The notes under the pieces were generated by a model, which was not told where the DNA came from, ran no database searches, and saw only the letters and a list, made by a program, of their open reading frames with translations. DNA of 64,000 bases from AAA164-E04 sp014239995 (lineage in GTDB: Bacteria > Verrucomicrobiota > Verrucomicrobiia > Limisphaerales > AAA164-E04). Positions 9,399 to 18,711 of this stretch are shown in pieces (the stretch's first letter is position 1; each line of letters opens with the position of its first letter). Made by a program: the position numbers and the translations under genes. Location: NCBI GenBank assembly GCA_029247315.1, contig JAQWLM010000161.1:62001-126000 (forward strand). The letters run 5' to 3'.

Positions 9399-11318
9399 AT
9401 GATAGCCAAAAAAGATCAGGCCAAGGCATCCAGCACGCGGCTCTCGCCCAATTCCTCCAAGGTATATGTTCAGGGGCAGCTTCATCCCCAGCTCAAAGTT
9501 CCCATGCGGGAAATCTCCCTGGACCCTACAAAGACTGTCGATGGTCAGATCCATGAGAATCAGCCCGTCAGAGTCTATGATACGAGTGGTCCATGGGGGG
9601 ATGCTGGGTTCGATGGTAACGTAAGTGACGGATTGCCCGCCCTGCGGCATGAGTGGGTTCTCAAGCGGGAGGATGTTGAAGCCTATGATGGTCGTGAGGT
9701 GCTTCCAGTGGACAATGGATATCTATCTGAGAAACATGCCGAGACCTCTGCCAAGGTGGGTAATGACGCCGAATTGAAATTGTTTTCGGGACCCAAACGC
9801 CAGCCATTGCGTGCTTCCAAGGGGCATCCTGTCACCCAGCTCTGGTATGCGCGACAAGGTATCGTCACCCCGGAAATGGAGTTCATAGCCATCCGTGAAA
9901 ACATGGGCCGTTCCAAGGCACATCAAACTTCAAGGGAGGTCTCAAGGACATCCCTCGACCACCAGCATCCAGGGCAGTCCTGGGGGGCCGAGATTCCGTC
10001 CCAGATCACGCCCGAATTTGTAAGGTCCGAAGTCGCACGTGGTCGAGCCGTGATTCCCTCCAACGTGAACCATCCGGAGTTGGAGCCCATGATCATTGGA
10101 AGAAACTTTCTGGTTAAAATAAATGCCAATATCGGTAACTCCGCGGTTGCCTCAAGTATCGAGGAGGAGGTGGAAAAAATGCGGTGGGCGACTAAATGGG
10201 GGGCTGATACGGTCATGGATCTTTCAACAGGCAAGAATATTCATGCCACGCGGGAGTGGATTCTTCGTAATGCCCCTGTGCCGATTGGCACTGTTCCCAT
10301 TTATCAGGCCTTGGAGAAAGTCAACGGAAGAGCTGAAGACCTGAGCTGGGAAATATTTCGAGACACCCTCATCGAACAGGCTGAACAGGGTGTAGATTAT
10401 TTCACGATCCATGCTGGTGTGCTCCTGAAGTATGTGCCCATGACTGCTGCACGCGCGACGGGAATTGTTTCCAGGGGGGGGTCTATCATGGCAAAATGGT
10501 GTCTGGCTCACCACCAGGAAAACTTTCTTTACACCCAATGGGACGCTATTTGTGAGATCATGGCCGCTTATGATATATGCTTTTCCATCGGTGACGGATT
10601 GCGGCCAGGATCTATTGCTGATGCCAATGATGAGGCCCAGTTTGCGGAACTGAAAACCCAGGGAGAGTTGACGCATCGAGCTTGGGATCATGGTGTTCAG
10701 GTCATGAATGAGGGGCCGGGCCATGTGCCGATGCATATGATTCAGGATAACATGGCCAAACAGTTAGAATGGTGTGATGAGGCGCCTTTTTATACCTTGG
10801 GGCCGCTTACCACAGATATCGCTCCGGGGTATGACCACATTACCAGCGGTATTGGTGCGGCAATGATTGGTTGGTACGGATGCGCCATGCTGTGTTACGT
10901 GACCCCCAAGGAGCATTTGGGGTTACCCAACAAGAAGGACGTCAAGGAAGGTGTGATCACCTATAAAATTGCTGCGCATGCGGCCGATCTTGCCAAGGGA
11001 CACCCTGGTGCTCAACATCGTGATAATGCTGTCAGCAAGGCGCGTTTTGAATTTCGATGGGAGGATCAATTTAATCTGGGTTTGGACCCAGAAACCGCCC
11101 GTGATTATCATGACGAGACCTTGCCTCAGGACGGTGCCAAGACCGCGCATTTCTGTTCCATGTGTGGCCCTCACTTCTGTGCCATGAAGATCACTGAAGA
11201 CGTGCGCGCCTATGCCCGCGAGCAAGGTGTTTCCGAAGAACAAGCTCTTCGAACAGGTATGGACGAAAAGTCGCGAGAATTTCAGGATAAGGGAAGTGAA
11301 GTTTACCAAAAGAGTTGA
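9399..11318 (+). CDS. thiC: Phosphomethylpyrimidine synthase ThiC
   Basis: A 639-residue radical-SAM-type enzyme that converts aminoimidazole ribotide to hydroxymethylpyrimidine phosphate in thiamine synthesis. The N-terminal ThiC-associated domain (about 25-130) and the TIM barrel with NEGPGHVPMHMIQDN and PLTTDIAPGYDHI are present. The [4Fe-4S] ligands are C586, C589 and C594 in FCSMCGPHFC, as in the E. coli-type C-terminus. Full length for the family. A six-codon frame (ATG 9382, stop overlapping the thiC ATG as ATGATAG) lies directly in front and may couple translation. Regulation is by the upstream TPP riboswitch. No other thiamine gene is adjacent. Confidence 0.97.
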   Translation: MIAKKDQAKASSTRLSPNSSKVYVQGQLHPQLKVPMREISLDPTKTVDGQIHENQPVRVYDTSGPWGDAGFDGNVSDGLPALRHEWVLKREDVEAYDGREVLPVDNGYLSEKHAETSAKVGNDAELKLFSGPKRQPLRASKGHPVTQLWYARQGIVTPEMEFIAIRENMGRSKAHQTSREVSRTSLDHQHPGQSWGAEIPSQITPEFVRSEVARGRAVIPSNVNHPELEPMIIGRNFLVKINANIGNSAVASSIEEEVEKMRWATKWGADTVMDLSTGKNIHATREWILRNAPVPIGTVPIYQALEKVNGRAEDLSWEIFRDTLIEQAEQGVDYFTIHAGVLLKYVPMTAARATGIVSRGGSIMAKWCLAHHQENFLYTQWDAICEIMAAYDICFSIGDGLRPGSIADANDEAQFAELKTQGELTHRAWDHGVQVMNEGPGHVPMHMIQDNMAKQLEWCDEAPFYTLGPLTTDIAPGYDHITSGIGAAMIGWYGCAMLCYVTPKEHLGLPNKKDVKEGVITYKIAAHAADLAKGHPGAQHRDNAVSKARFEFRWEDQFNLGLDPETARDYHDETLPQDGAKTAHFCSMCGPHFCAMKITEDVRAYAREQGVSEEQALRTGMDEKSREFQDKGSEVYQKS

Positions 11319-11956
11319 ATCAGTGAAACGGTAGAAGCCTCAGCCCTGATCCCAATGACCCGAGAATACTTCACTCTCAGGGAGATCCTGTTTCGAATGC
11401 GATCTTGGAAAGCCCCTTGAAGGCCAGACTCTACCTTCGTCATGGGCCGCCAGTGTATCAATCGTTCATGTGATCACTTGATGCGTGCAGCAAAGTTTCC
11501 GATCTTCTCAACGCGGTGCCACATGCGTTTCGTCTGTTGCGCGATATGCCTTTGATCGTATGCGATCATTACTTTTTTATCAACAAGACTGCTTGACGGT
11601 CGCACCGCCTTGGAGGCGTGATTTGAGAGTCAATCATCCAGGTCATCGCTACACCTTGGTTCGTTCAGCCTGCTTGGACCTCATGGCGCAGCATTCCACA
11701 TGATGGAGGGGGTTCCGGGATCAGGTTGCGAACAACTCACCTATCGATATGCCTGTTGGGATTTGGGACACAGTCAGTTGGGGGCGAGGTTGCGAGTTTC
11801 CTTCTTGCTGACCAGTTGGGAAGTTTTCCTCTCCAAAGGTAACGTTTCCCGTTCTCCGTGGGGTAAGGCTTTTTGGGAAGTGCGTTTTGACTGGACGATA
11901 CCCGTTATTGTCAGATGGATGCCTCGATATCCAGACTTGTTGTGAAAGACCCCGGA
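11319..11956. other. Long spacer between convergent genes
   Basis: About 640 bp between thiC and the convergent secreted hypothetical gene. Short open frames exist (for example 11485-11703 and 11700-11945 on the plus strand), but their residue composition is rich in Arg, Trp and Cys and looks non-coding. No RNA gene, repeat or strong terminator was recognised. Confidence 0.5.
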
Positions 11957-13072
11957 TTATTCGCTCTCAGTCTCAAAATCTTGCGGGTATGTCACGATGG
12001 TTTCCTCGATACTACCTTCATCCTGCACCGTCACATCATTTAATACGATGCGGTAGAAACGCTTTGACGCATCCTTTGCTCCATCGTCCTGTGCGACAAT
12101 CGGTCGGGTCCGAAATGCGAGGGTGAAAACATCCTCCCACGTTTTGAAGTCTCCAGTAGCCTGTAAAGTAAATGGCATTCCATTTGGTCCCGAGACGGAA
12201 ACTCGAGTTTTGCCGTTTCCGAGGATGTTCAAATCGGTTACCTCTATGGGTTTGTTGTTGATGAGGGTGGCTCTGTAGTAGCGTGTTAAAGCCGATGTAT
12301 GATCGGTATCTTTTAATGTGAACTCCCGTTGTTTCAAGACCCGCAGGTCCATGGGGCTCCATGTTTTCTTGTCTGCAGAGCTATAGACGATCATGGTTTG
12401 GTTGCGGGGACCACGGATTTTCATGGTCGGGATGCCATCTTCATCCAGCCATAAATCTTGAAAGGAGACTGAAGTGTCCACTGCCGCAGTGACTTGGCAC
12501 GCAAAGTTCGCGATGGGATCTCCGCCCCACTGGTATGGAGACCATCCGTTCGCAAAACGCACCCAGATGTCGTCATAACTTTTCCCAATGTGTGGAGGAT
12601 GGCGTAACACCAAGCCTGCTCTATCCGTGCTCAGGCCCGTCATCCCGCTGAATTGAACCGTGAACGTAAACCTTTCAGGGACGACTGCATCAATCCCAGT
12701 TATGGAGGCAAAGTTGTAGTCCGGGAAAACGGCAAATGGTTCACTCTGGTAAATCAGCGTCCCCGGAGTCTTTACATTTGCAACCAAGGACTCGCCGTCG
12801 TTCCTATAGAAGCGCAGTACCACGGTTTCATCCCCATCGGCCTCGAACTGACCGTTGTATTCAAAACTAAACGCAACGACCTTCCTGTTGTCCCCCTCCA
12901 GAATCAGCTCATCTCCGAATTCTTGATTCGTGGAATTTGTCCCAGCGACTGGTCCAATGGCGTTGTGATAAACGACCTCTGTTGCAACGAATTGGGCCTG
13001 GACCCAAGGACCCAGGATGCCCAATATGACGGAAAGACATCGGATTGAACATAACCCCAGTTTTGGTTTCAT
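11957..13072 (-). CDS. Secreted protein with two Ig-like/PEP-type repeats
   Basis: A 371-residue protein with a signal peptide (about 1-27, ending near WVQAQ). The N-terminal half is beta-rich and contains a choice-of-anchor-like segment with EFGDELILEG. The C-terminal half holds two copies of a module about 80 residues long with the pattern S-x-D-x-K-T-W followed by R(Y/F)YR (SADKKTWSP...RYYRA and TGDFKTWED...RFYRI), which is common in secreted Verrucomicrobia proteins. Function unknown; an extracellular or surface role is likely. The start chosen is ATG 13072; ATG 13111 adds 13 residues. Extension further upstream would run into the tRNA gene and is rejected. Confidence 0.75.
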   Translation of the reverse strand: MKPKLGLCSIRCLSVILGILGPWVQAQFVATEVVYHNAIGPVAGTNSTNQEFGDELILEGDNRKVVAFSFEYNGQFEADGDETVVLRFYRNDGESLVANVKTPGTLIYQSEPFAVFPDYNFASITGIDAVVPERFTFTVQFSGMTGLSTDRAGLVLRHPPHIGKSYDDIWVRFANGWSPYQWGGDPIANFACQVTAAVDTSVSFQDLWLDEDGIPTMKIRGPRNQTMIVYSSADKKTWSPMDLRVLKQREFTLKDTDHTSALTRYYRATLINNKPIEVTDLNILGNGKTRVSVSGPNGMPFTLQATGDFKTWEDVFTLAFRTRPIVAQDDGAKDASKRFYRIVLNDVTVQDEGSIEETIVTYPQDFETESE

Positions 13073-13152
13073 ATGTGGCAGCACACGCCATGTGTTTTGA
13101 ATAAACTTCATCTGGTCAAAATATATGGTTAAAAATGGACCCGAGAAGTAGT

Positions 13153-13228
<76 letters not shown>

Positions 13229-13331
13229 ACGGCAACTAATCTCGTTCCATTACATCCCTTTGTCAAATGATAAGCACACGGAATGCCAAATTCATTTTTA
13301 AGAAGTGACAAATGAGTGTTCTCTGACTTGT

Positions 13332-14534
13332 TCAGAGTGATTCTGGATTTGCCATGAGGGCATCCACGCGGGTGAGAAGACGCCCGGCGGCCCCTCCATC
13401 AAGTACACGGTGATCAAAGCTCAGGGTCATTTGTGATTCAGTAATCGGCACGAAACAACCTTGCTCTGTGTCCCAGAAGGGTACCTTGCGCCCAGCCCCT
13501 AAACCCAGTACCAGCGTTTGTTCAGGGAGTGGAATGGGGGTAGCCCAGGTGAGTCCGAACGTTCCGAAGTTGGTCACCGTTGCGATCGAGCCCCCGGTGG
13601 CGTTGGGTGGAAGCTTTCGCTGGCGTGCCGATGCCACAAGTTCCTTGTAGGTAGAAACCATGCCTTGAACCGATGTTTTGTCGGCATGGCGAATAACAGG
13701 TACAAGCACCCCATCCTCCGCCTCCACCGCAAATCCGATATCGATGGATGCTGGGTGTGCAATTTTATTGCCTATTAATCTTCCGGCCGTGGCACTGTTT
13801 TCCGACAAGGCAATGGCCAGGGCACGGATGGCAAACAAAGCAGGGCCTGGTTTTGGTGCCATTTTTGACCGGTGTGCGAGCATGGCATCGAGCCGAACAG
13901 GTCGTCCTACCGTTGCAAGAGGTCTTGTCCAGCTGCGTCGCATGGCATCTGCTACTGCGACCCGCATGGAAGAGGCCTGGGTCAGTCGCGACTGCTCCAG
14001 TTGGCTTAGGAATTTTTCAAAATCCTGGATGGTCAATCTTCCACCGGCACCGCTTCCTGCAATGCCCGACAGGTCTGCCTCGCGCAGCCCCAACTCATAC
14101 ATGCGTGCTTTCATGCGCGGCGACATGTATTGGGCTCCGACAAATTGTGCAGGCACAGGCAGTCCCTTGATGGTGGGTTTGACTACAGAAAAGGTTCCCT
14201 TCATTGCATTTGTCTTCACCTCCTTAGAAGGTGAAGGGGGGTGCGAAGAGTGGGTCGTTGGTTCACAAACGTCCTCCCGGACCCTTGTGGTTGCCTCGCT
14301 TTGAACCTGCCCGAGGACGTCTCCAACGGTGTAACTTTCCCCCAGTTCAACCACGAACGCCTCAATGAACCCGTCGCAGGGTGCGGTCACATTCATGGTG
14401 GCTTTCTGTGTTTCGACCTCCATGATGTCCTGTCCAGCACTCACGGAATCCCCCTCCGCTACAAGCAAATCAATGACGGTGGCCTCTGCGATGGATTCAC
14501 CGAGCTGTGGCATGATGATGGGCGTTGCAGGCAT
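13332..14534 (-). CDS. 2-oxoacid dehydrogenase E2 (dihydrolipoamide acyltransferase)
   Basis: A 400-residue E2 component. One N-terminal lipoyl domain with the lipoylated lysine K44 in ETQKATM; a peripheral subunit-binding domain at about 138-175 (PRMKARMYELGL...GAGGRLTIQDF); and a C-terminal catalytic domain ending with the active-site motif DHRVLDG (H375, D379). It transfers the acyl group from lipoamide to CoA. It is the last gene of an operon after E1alpha and E1beta, 40 bp behind E1beta. Whether the complex uses pyruvate, acetoin or branched-chain acids cannot be told from this sequence. No E3 gene is adjacent, so a lipoamide dehydrogenase must come from elsewhere. Confidence 0.93.
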   Translation of the reverse strand: MPATPIIMPQLGESIAEATVIDLLVAEGDSVSAGQDIMEVETQKATMNVTAPCDGFIEAFVVELGESYTVGDVLGQVQSEATTRVREDVCEPTTHSSHPPSPSKEVKTNAMKGTFSVVKPTIKGLPVPAQFVGAQYMSPRMKARMYELGLREADLSGIAGSGAGGRLTIQDFEKFLSQLEQSRLTQASSMRVAVADAMRRSWTRPLATVGRPVRLDAMLAHRSKMAPKPGPALFAIRALAIALSENSATAGRLIGNKIAHPASIDIGFAVEAEDGVLVPVIRHADKTSVQGMVSTYKELVASARQRKLPPNATGGSIATVTNFGTFGLTWATPIPLPEQTLVLGLGAGRKVPFWDTEQGCFVPITESQMTLSFDHRVLDGGAAGRLLTRVDALMANPESL

Positions 14535-14574
14535 GAGTTTTTCAGAGTTTGAAGTGTAAACTGGTTTGTTGTAA

Positions 14575-15582
14575 TTAGTTCCTCAGCAAGTTGCGTGCAG
14601 CTGCAGTAATACTTTGCGCTGTAGGTCGATGCACCGACCATAGTTTTGGGTGATAAGGAATGGGCGTATCCTTGGCATTGATCCTTTGAGGTGGTGCGTC
14701 CAAGAGGTTGAAGCCCTCTGCGACCACGCGGCTGATTACCTCAGCATTCACGCCACCCCATGGCCATTCCTCAGCAACACACAAAAGGCGACCGGTGCGT
14801 GCGACTGAAGCAATGATGGTATCTGTGTCGATGGGTTTGATGGTTCTAAGGTCCACAACTTCAACCTCAATACCCTCCCGGGCCATTTCTTCAGCAGATG
14901 CAAGGCATTCGTGCACCATGGCACTGTAAGTCACGATGGTCATGTCGCGACCTTCTCGTGCCATACGTGCTTTGCCGATAGGAATGGCTTCCTGTGGTAT
15001 TGCCTCGGCCTTCAGGTGAAAATAAAGATACTTATGCTCGCAGAATATCACCGGGTCATCGAGCATCACGGACTCAATCAACATGCTGTAGGCATCTTCT
15101 ACGGTGGCAGGAGTGCAGACAATCAGGCCTGGGAAATGGGCGTAAATGGACTCCAGGCACTGGCTGTGAAAGGGGCCTCCTCCTGAAGTGCCGCCGCTGG
15201 GTAATCGCAGGGTGATGGGGCAGGGGACTTCCGTTCTCCAGAATAAGGTGGCCGCCTGGTTTACAACCTGGTTCAACCCTACAGTAGAAAAATCTGCAAA
15301 CTGGACTTCAATGATGGGGCGCATTCCCTCAATGGCTGCCCCCACGGCCGATCCAATCATGGCATCCTCACTGATGGGAGCGTCTATAACCCGGCCAGGA
15401 AACTGTTCGGCGAGATTTTTAGTTGCCTTGAAGGCCCCACCAAAGGCTCCCACGTCCTGACCATAAATGTAGACGCGCGGATCGTTCTTCAGCAGGTAAG
15501 CCTGAGCTTCTCGAATAGCTTCTAGATAAGTGATGCTCATTCCAATGGTTGGTGCGCAAGGTATGGCCTGCTTTTGGGTCAA
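14575..15582 (-). CDS. 2-oxoacid dehydrogenase E1 component, beta subunit
   Basis: A 335-residue transketolase-like beta subunit of a thiamine-diphosphate dehydrogenase, as in AcoB/PdhB. It shows YIYGQDVGAFGGAF, the conserved GVDAPISEDAMIG-like segment (VIDAPISEDAMIG), and the C-terminal transketolase domain with VVDLRTIKPID and WPWGGVNAEV. The frame overlaps the end of the alpha subunit as TTGA, giving a TTG start at 15582; the ATG at 15540 is an equally good start that would remove the overlap and leave the usual short N-terminus. The alpha and beta subunits together make the ThDP-binding active site. Confidence 0.93.
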   Translation of the reverse strand: MTQKQAIPCAPTIGMSITYLEAIREAQAYLLKNDPRVYIYGQDVGAFGGAFKATKNLAEQFPGRVIDAPISEDAMIGSAVGAAIEGMRPIIEVQFADFSTVGLNQVVNQAATLFWRTEVPCPITLRLPSGGTSGGGPFHSQCLESIYAHFPGLIVCTPATVEDAYSMLIESVMLDDPVIFCEHKYLYFHLKAEAIPQEAIPIGKARMAREGRDMTIVTYSAMVHECLASAEEMAREGIEVEVVDLRTIKPIDTDTIIASVARTGRLLCVAEEWPWGGVNAEVISRVVAEGFNLLDAPPQRINAKDTPIPYHPKLWSVHRPTAQSITAAARNLLRN

Positions 15583-16628
15583 ATGGGGTTATTTTTTACG
15601 GATTCACAAAGTTCTCTGGTCGCTAAAGCTTTCCAGGAGTGTGTGAAGGGGTCAGGCCCTCCTTCACTTTGAACTTGCTGAATGGATTTGTTGATTTCCT
15701 CAAGTGTGCTTGCATGCCAGTCGGTGATCTCCTTCTCCACAAAGTCATAGCGTGTTTTCAATGTCTCACGGGCTTGCTGCATGCAGTCCTGTCCGACACT
15801 GGATTTTTTTATTTCCTCGGTGATATATTGAGCATCATCGTGCTCACCGTGGCCACATAATCTGAGTAATTCCGCGATGATCAGTTGCGGACCCTCGCCT
15901 TGCCTGGCCTTTTTTGTGGCCATACTCAGGGTTTGCAGACAATCCTCCAGATTGGTCCCGTCTACTTCATGTGCAGTCACACCATACCCTGCAGCCTTGC
16001 TGCTGAGTTTCTGGCACGCGAATTGCGCTGTTGTAGGCGTTGAATAGGCAAATTGATTGTTCGCAACAACGAGCAGGAGCGGAAGCTTTTCGATCGCAGC
16101 TTGGTTCAGGGCTTCGTGAAACGCCCCTGTGGAGGTTGCTCCCTCACCCACGCATGCTGCACCCACAAAATGATTTTCTCCCTTCATTCTTTTTGCCATG
16201 AGCGCGCCGTTCACAACGGAAATGGTAGCACCGAGGTGGCTGATCATGGGGATATATCCATCACGGGGGCGTCCGCGATGGACATTCCCGTCGCGGGATC
16301 TCATGGGGCCGAGCGGAGATCCTAGGCAATTTCTCAGTGCCTCCAGGATCGTTTCACCAAAGGCGAGCCTGCCGGCTCCATCGCGTATCAGGGGGGCGAA
16401 AACATCTCCTTTTTGCATGGCCATTCCGATTGCCACGCTCAGGGCTTCCTGGCCTTTTCCAAGAAAAACCCCCCCGAAGATATTCCCCGCCCTGTAGAGT
16501 TGCGCCAGTCTCTCGTCCAGGATGCGGGCGCTGAGCATATGGCGGTAAGCCCGCTCGATCTGTTTCCTGTCGATCTGTCCCTTCATTCTTCCTCTGTGGA
16601 GTGACATGAACTCCGTGTCTTTGGGCAT
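15579..16628 (-). CDS. 2-oxoacid dehydrogenase E1 component, alpha subunit
   Basis: A 349-residue ThDP-dependent alpha subunit (AcoA/PdhA type). The ThDP/Mg motif is present as GEGATSTGAF followed by VVANN about 25 residues later; canonical members have GDG, so the first acidic residue is Glu here. The segment HLGATISVVNGAL precedes it. It decarboxylates a 2-oxoacid and passes the acyl group to E2 lipoate. The start at ATG 16628 has AGAGG nine bases upstream; the frame is open 27 codons further but without coding character. First gene of the E1alpha-E1beta-E2 operon, divergent from the secreted hypothetical at 16845. Confidence 0.93.
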   Translation of the reverse strand: MPKDTEFMSLHRGRMKGQIDRKQIERAYRHMLSARILDERLAQLYRAGNIFGGVFLGKGQEALSVAIGMAMQKGDVFAPLIRDGAGRLAFGETILEALRNCLGSPLGPMRSRDGNVHRGRPRDGYIPMISHLGATISVVNGALMAKRMKGENHFVGAACVGEGATSTGAFHEALNQAAIEKLPLLLVVANNQFAYSTPTTAQFACQKLSSKAAGYGVTAHEVDGTNLEDCLQTLSMATKKARQGEGPQLIIAELLRLCGHGEHDDAQYITEEIKKSSVGQDCMQQARETLKTRYDFVEKEITDWHASTLEEINKSIQQVQSEGGPDPFTHSWKALATRELCESVKNNPI

Positions 16629-16844
16629 TTTTAAAGCCTCTTTATTGAAGTGGCAATGGTATAAATGATGTGCAGCTAAACGGCGAGGTGTGGATTCTGA
16701 CGTTCGCACCGCCCGATTTCATGGGAAAAAGTTTTGTATGATCATTCCCTGGGAGGGTGTCATCTGTCCTGATCTGTTGGCATACCTGCTTGATCTTCTT
16801 GATTTGCCGCTTGCCTCACGATAATCAAATCATACACTGAAGCG

Positions 16845-17786
16845 ATGCTGAACCGAGCCGTATTGTTCTTCTCGCTAGGCCTGGTAGGCGTGCTTGGCCT
16901 CCAGGCGCAGGTAGATATTTCCCTTCAATTTAAAAAAGAATTCTACCTGGCACATGAATCCCTCTTGGCGGAGGTTGTGATTATCAATTTTTCAGGCAAA
17001 ACGTTGACGTTTGGTCAGGATAGGCATTGGCTCCAGTTTATAGTGGAACCACGCAATGGTTCTTTCATAGAAAGAAACGGCGATCTTGATACAATGGAAG
17101 TTTTTCAAATTCCCAATGCCAGCAAGGGAATTCGACGCGTGCATCTGGTGCCGACCTACAAGATTGAGATGCCCGGGAGCTACAAGATCACTGCTTTTGT
17201 GAACGTTCCTGAACTGGGTATACAAAAAGCTACTCCTCCGGTTGAGATCGTCGTCCTCTCCTCTACCGTGGTATGGAAGCGAGAGATCGGTTTGGTGCGG
17301 GACGAGCAGGACCCTGCTGGCGGTATCGATGTCCGGCGTTACTCACTCATGAGGGCGGTGAATCGGAACAAAATTGATCTTTACGTCAAGGTGACCGATA
17401 AATTTGAAGGTGAGGTTTTTGGTATATACAGCCTCGGTAACATCGTTTCTTTTGGTGAACCCGAAAAACAGGTTGGTCGACACAGCAACCTGCATGTGCT
17501 CATGCAGAATGGAGCACGTTCCTTTCGCTATTCCATTGTGAAACCTGATGGTAAAATCCTCCTCAGGCAGCGTTGGGATTACTCAAATACCCGACCACGA
17601 TTGGGTATGGATTCGGATGGTTTGATGGAAGTCAAAGGAGGTGTTCGTAAGCCCAGTTTCGATGATATTCCAAGTCCCAGCCAGATCAACAAGGTCAGGG
17701 AACCTCGGAACAAATCCACTTTATCAACGGGTAACGAGCAGGAGAGCACTCTGCGTCAGGTAGATGTTGCTGACGAGGATCAGTGA
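16845..17786 (+). CDS. Secreted hypothetical protein
   Basis: A 313-residue protein with a signal peptide of about 20 residues (cut near GLQAQ). The body (25-240) is beta-rich with one extended region (VVIINFSGKTLTFGQDRHW), reminiscent of a secreted immunoglobulin-like fold, but no family is recognised. The C-terminal 60 residues are polar and probably disordered. The last 40 codons lie inside a tandem duplication: a second, diverged copy of them follows at 18021-18141, where the stop has been lost. It is convergent with the HAD phosphatase gene. Confidence 0.75.
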   Translation: MLNRAVLFFSLGLVGVLGLQAQVDISLQFKKEFYLAHESLLAEVVIINFSGKTLTFGQDRHWLQFIVEPRNGSFIERNGDLDTMEVFQIPNASKGIRRVHLVPTYKIEMPGSYKITAFVNVPELGIQKATPPVEIVVLSSTVVWKREIGLVRDEQDPAGGIDVRRYSLMRAVNRNKIDLYVKVTDKFEGEVFGIYSLGNIVSFGEPEKQVGRHSNLHVLMQNGARSFRYSIVKPDGKILLRQRWDYSNTRPRLGMDSDGLMEVKGGVRKPSFDDIPSPSQINKVREPRNKSTLSTGNEQESTLRQVDVADEDQ

Positions 17787-18020
17787 GTGCTCACACGCAG
17801 ACAGCAGTCAGTCTACCATCCTCACTGCATGGTTTCGGTGCAGGAAGCACATCTTGCCCCCAATTTCCTTCAGAGAAGACATGAGGTAATCCCGGTGTTT
17901 GGTCTCCCTACCCACGGCGATTCCAGTATTGAGGAGCCGCAGTCCAGCAATTGCACTGCGGTTGCATCCTGCCATTTGTCACTCACCACGCAGGAGTGAT
18001 CCAAATCAATGGGCTACTGG
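17666..18020. repeat. Tandem duplication, copy 1 (about 355 bp)
   Basis: First of two directly adjacent copies, both beginning TATTCCAA and estimated by eye at about 85% identical. This copy holds the intact 3' end of the secreted hypothetical gene and a degenerate, frameshifted 3' end of the HAD phosphatase gene on the other strand. Confidence 0.92.
17808..18020 (-). pseudogene. Truncated copy of the HAD phosphatase C-terminus
   Basis: Minus-strand remnant that matches the last 70 codons of the intact phosphatase at 18163-18711: the translated segment around SDKWQDATAVQLLDCGS parallels SDKWQDAAAAQLLGCVS, and LESPWVG is shared. Two extra bases in the run near 17900-17922 relative to the intact copy shift the frame before the ending (YLMSSLKEIG...). 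No start is present; it is a by-product of the tandem duplication. Confidence 0.8.
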
Positions 18021-18141
18021 TATTCCAATTCCCAGCCAGATCAACAAGGTCAGGGAACTTCGGAATAAATCCACTTTATCGATGGGCAACGGAAAGGAGA
18101 GCACCCCGCGTCAGGCAAATGTTGCTGACAAGGACCAGGGA
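18021..18141 (+). pseudogene. Truncated copy of the secreted hypothetical C-terminus
   Basis: Plus-strand remnant equivalent to the last 40 codons of the gene at 16845-17786. The reading frame is preserved (SQINKVRELRNKSTLS versus SQINKVREPRNKSTLS), but the stop TGA has become GGA, so translation would run on. No start codon belongs to it. Confidence 0.8.
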
Positions 18142-18372
18142 GCGCTCACACTCAGACGGCAATCAGCCTACCATCATCGCTGTTTGGTTTCGGTGCAGGA
18201 AGCATATCTTGTCCCCAATTTCCTTCAGGGAAGACATGAGGTAATCCCGGTGTCCGGTCCCCACCCACGGTGATTCCAGCATTAAGGAGACGCAGCCCAG
18301 CAACTGCGCTGCAGCTGCATCCTGCCATTTGTCACTCACCACGTAGGAGTGATCCATATCAATGCGGTACTG
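18021..18372. repeat. Tandem duplication, copy 2 (about 352 bp)
   Basis: Second copy, abutting the first. It contains the functional 3' end of the HAD phosphatase gene and a degenerate 3' end of the secreted hypothetical gene. Confidence 0.92.
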
Positions 18373-18711
18373 ATGTTCCAATTCTTTGAAGAGCCCGACA
18401 TTGGGCTTGGCACAAGGGCACGGGTCGGACATTTCATGTGGGCAAATGAGAGTGTCATCAATGTGGATTTGTTTGTGCATGATGAGGTGCATGCGGTCCA
18501 GTTCGCGACGATCCAACTTTCCTGTAGCCACTTGAGGTTGGTGAGTCGTTATGAAAATCATCAAATCGAGTGATCGTAGCCTGCTGATGAGAGGCACGAT
18601 TTCTGGATTGATTTTAAACTCCTCCAGACTTGTGGGTGGCATAGGCCTGCTTTGCCCTACTTGGTATTGGTTCACAATACCGTCCCTTTCAAAGAAAACC
18701 GCAGATTTCAT
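18163..18711 (-). CDS. GmhB-like HAD phosphatase with altered nucleophile
   Basis: A 182-residue HAD protein of the histidinol-phosphatase/D,D-heptose-1,7-bisphosphate phosphatase subfamily. The zinc-site pattern CPHEMSDPCPC (C90, H92, C98, C100) followed by AKP (K102) and the SDKWQDAAAA segment (D127, D131) are preserved. The first catalytic motif reads FERDG (E8, D10), where the family has DRDG: the nucleophilic Asp is replaced by Glu, so normal phosphatase chemistry is doubtful. It could be a changed enzyme or a non-catalytic homologue. The last 70 codons lie in copy 2 of the tandem duplication. Convergent with the secreted hypothetical gene. Confidence 0.8.
   Translation of the reverse strand: MKSAVFFERDGIVNQYQVGQSRPMPPTSLEEFKINPEIVPLISRLRSLDLMIFITTHQPQVATGKLDRRELDRMHLIMHKQIHIDDTLICPHEMSDPCPCAKPNVGLFKELEHQYRIDMDHSYVVSDKWQDAAAAQLLGCVSLMLESPWVGTGHRDYLMSSLKEIGDKICFLHRNQTAMMVG

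Noticed and set aside
11485..11945. Two short plus-strand frames with an ATGA overlap
   Set aside because: Composition is unlike the neighbouring proteins, with no ribosome site and no family; probably chance.
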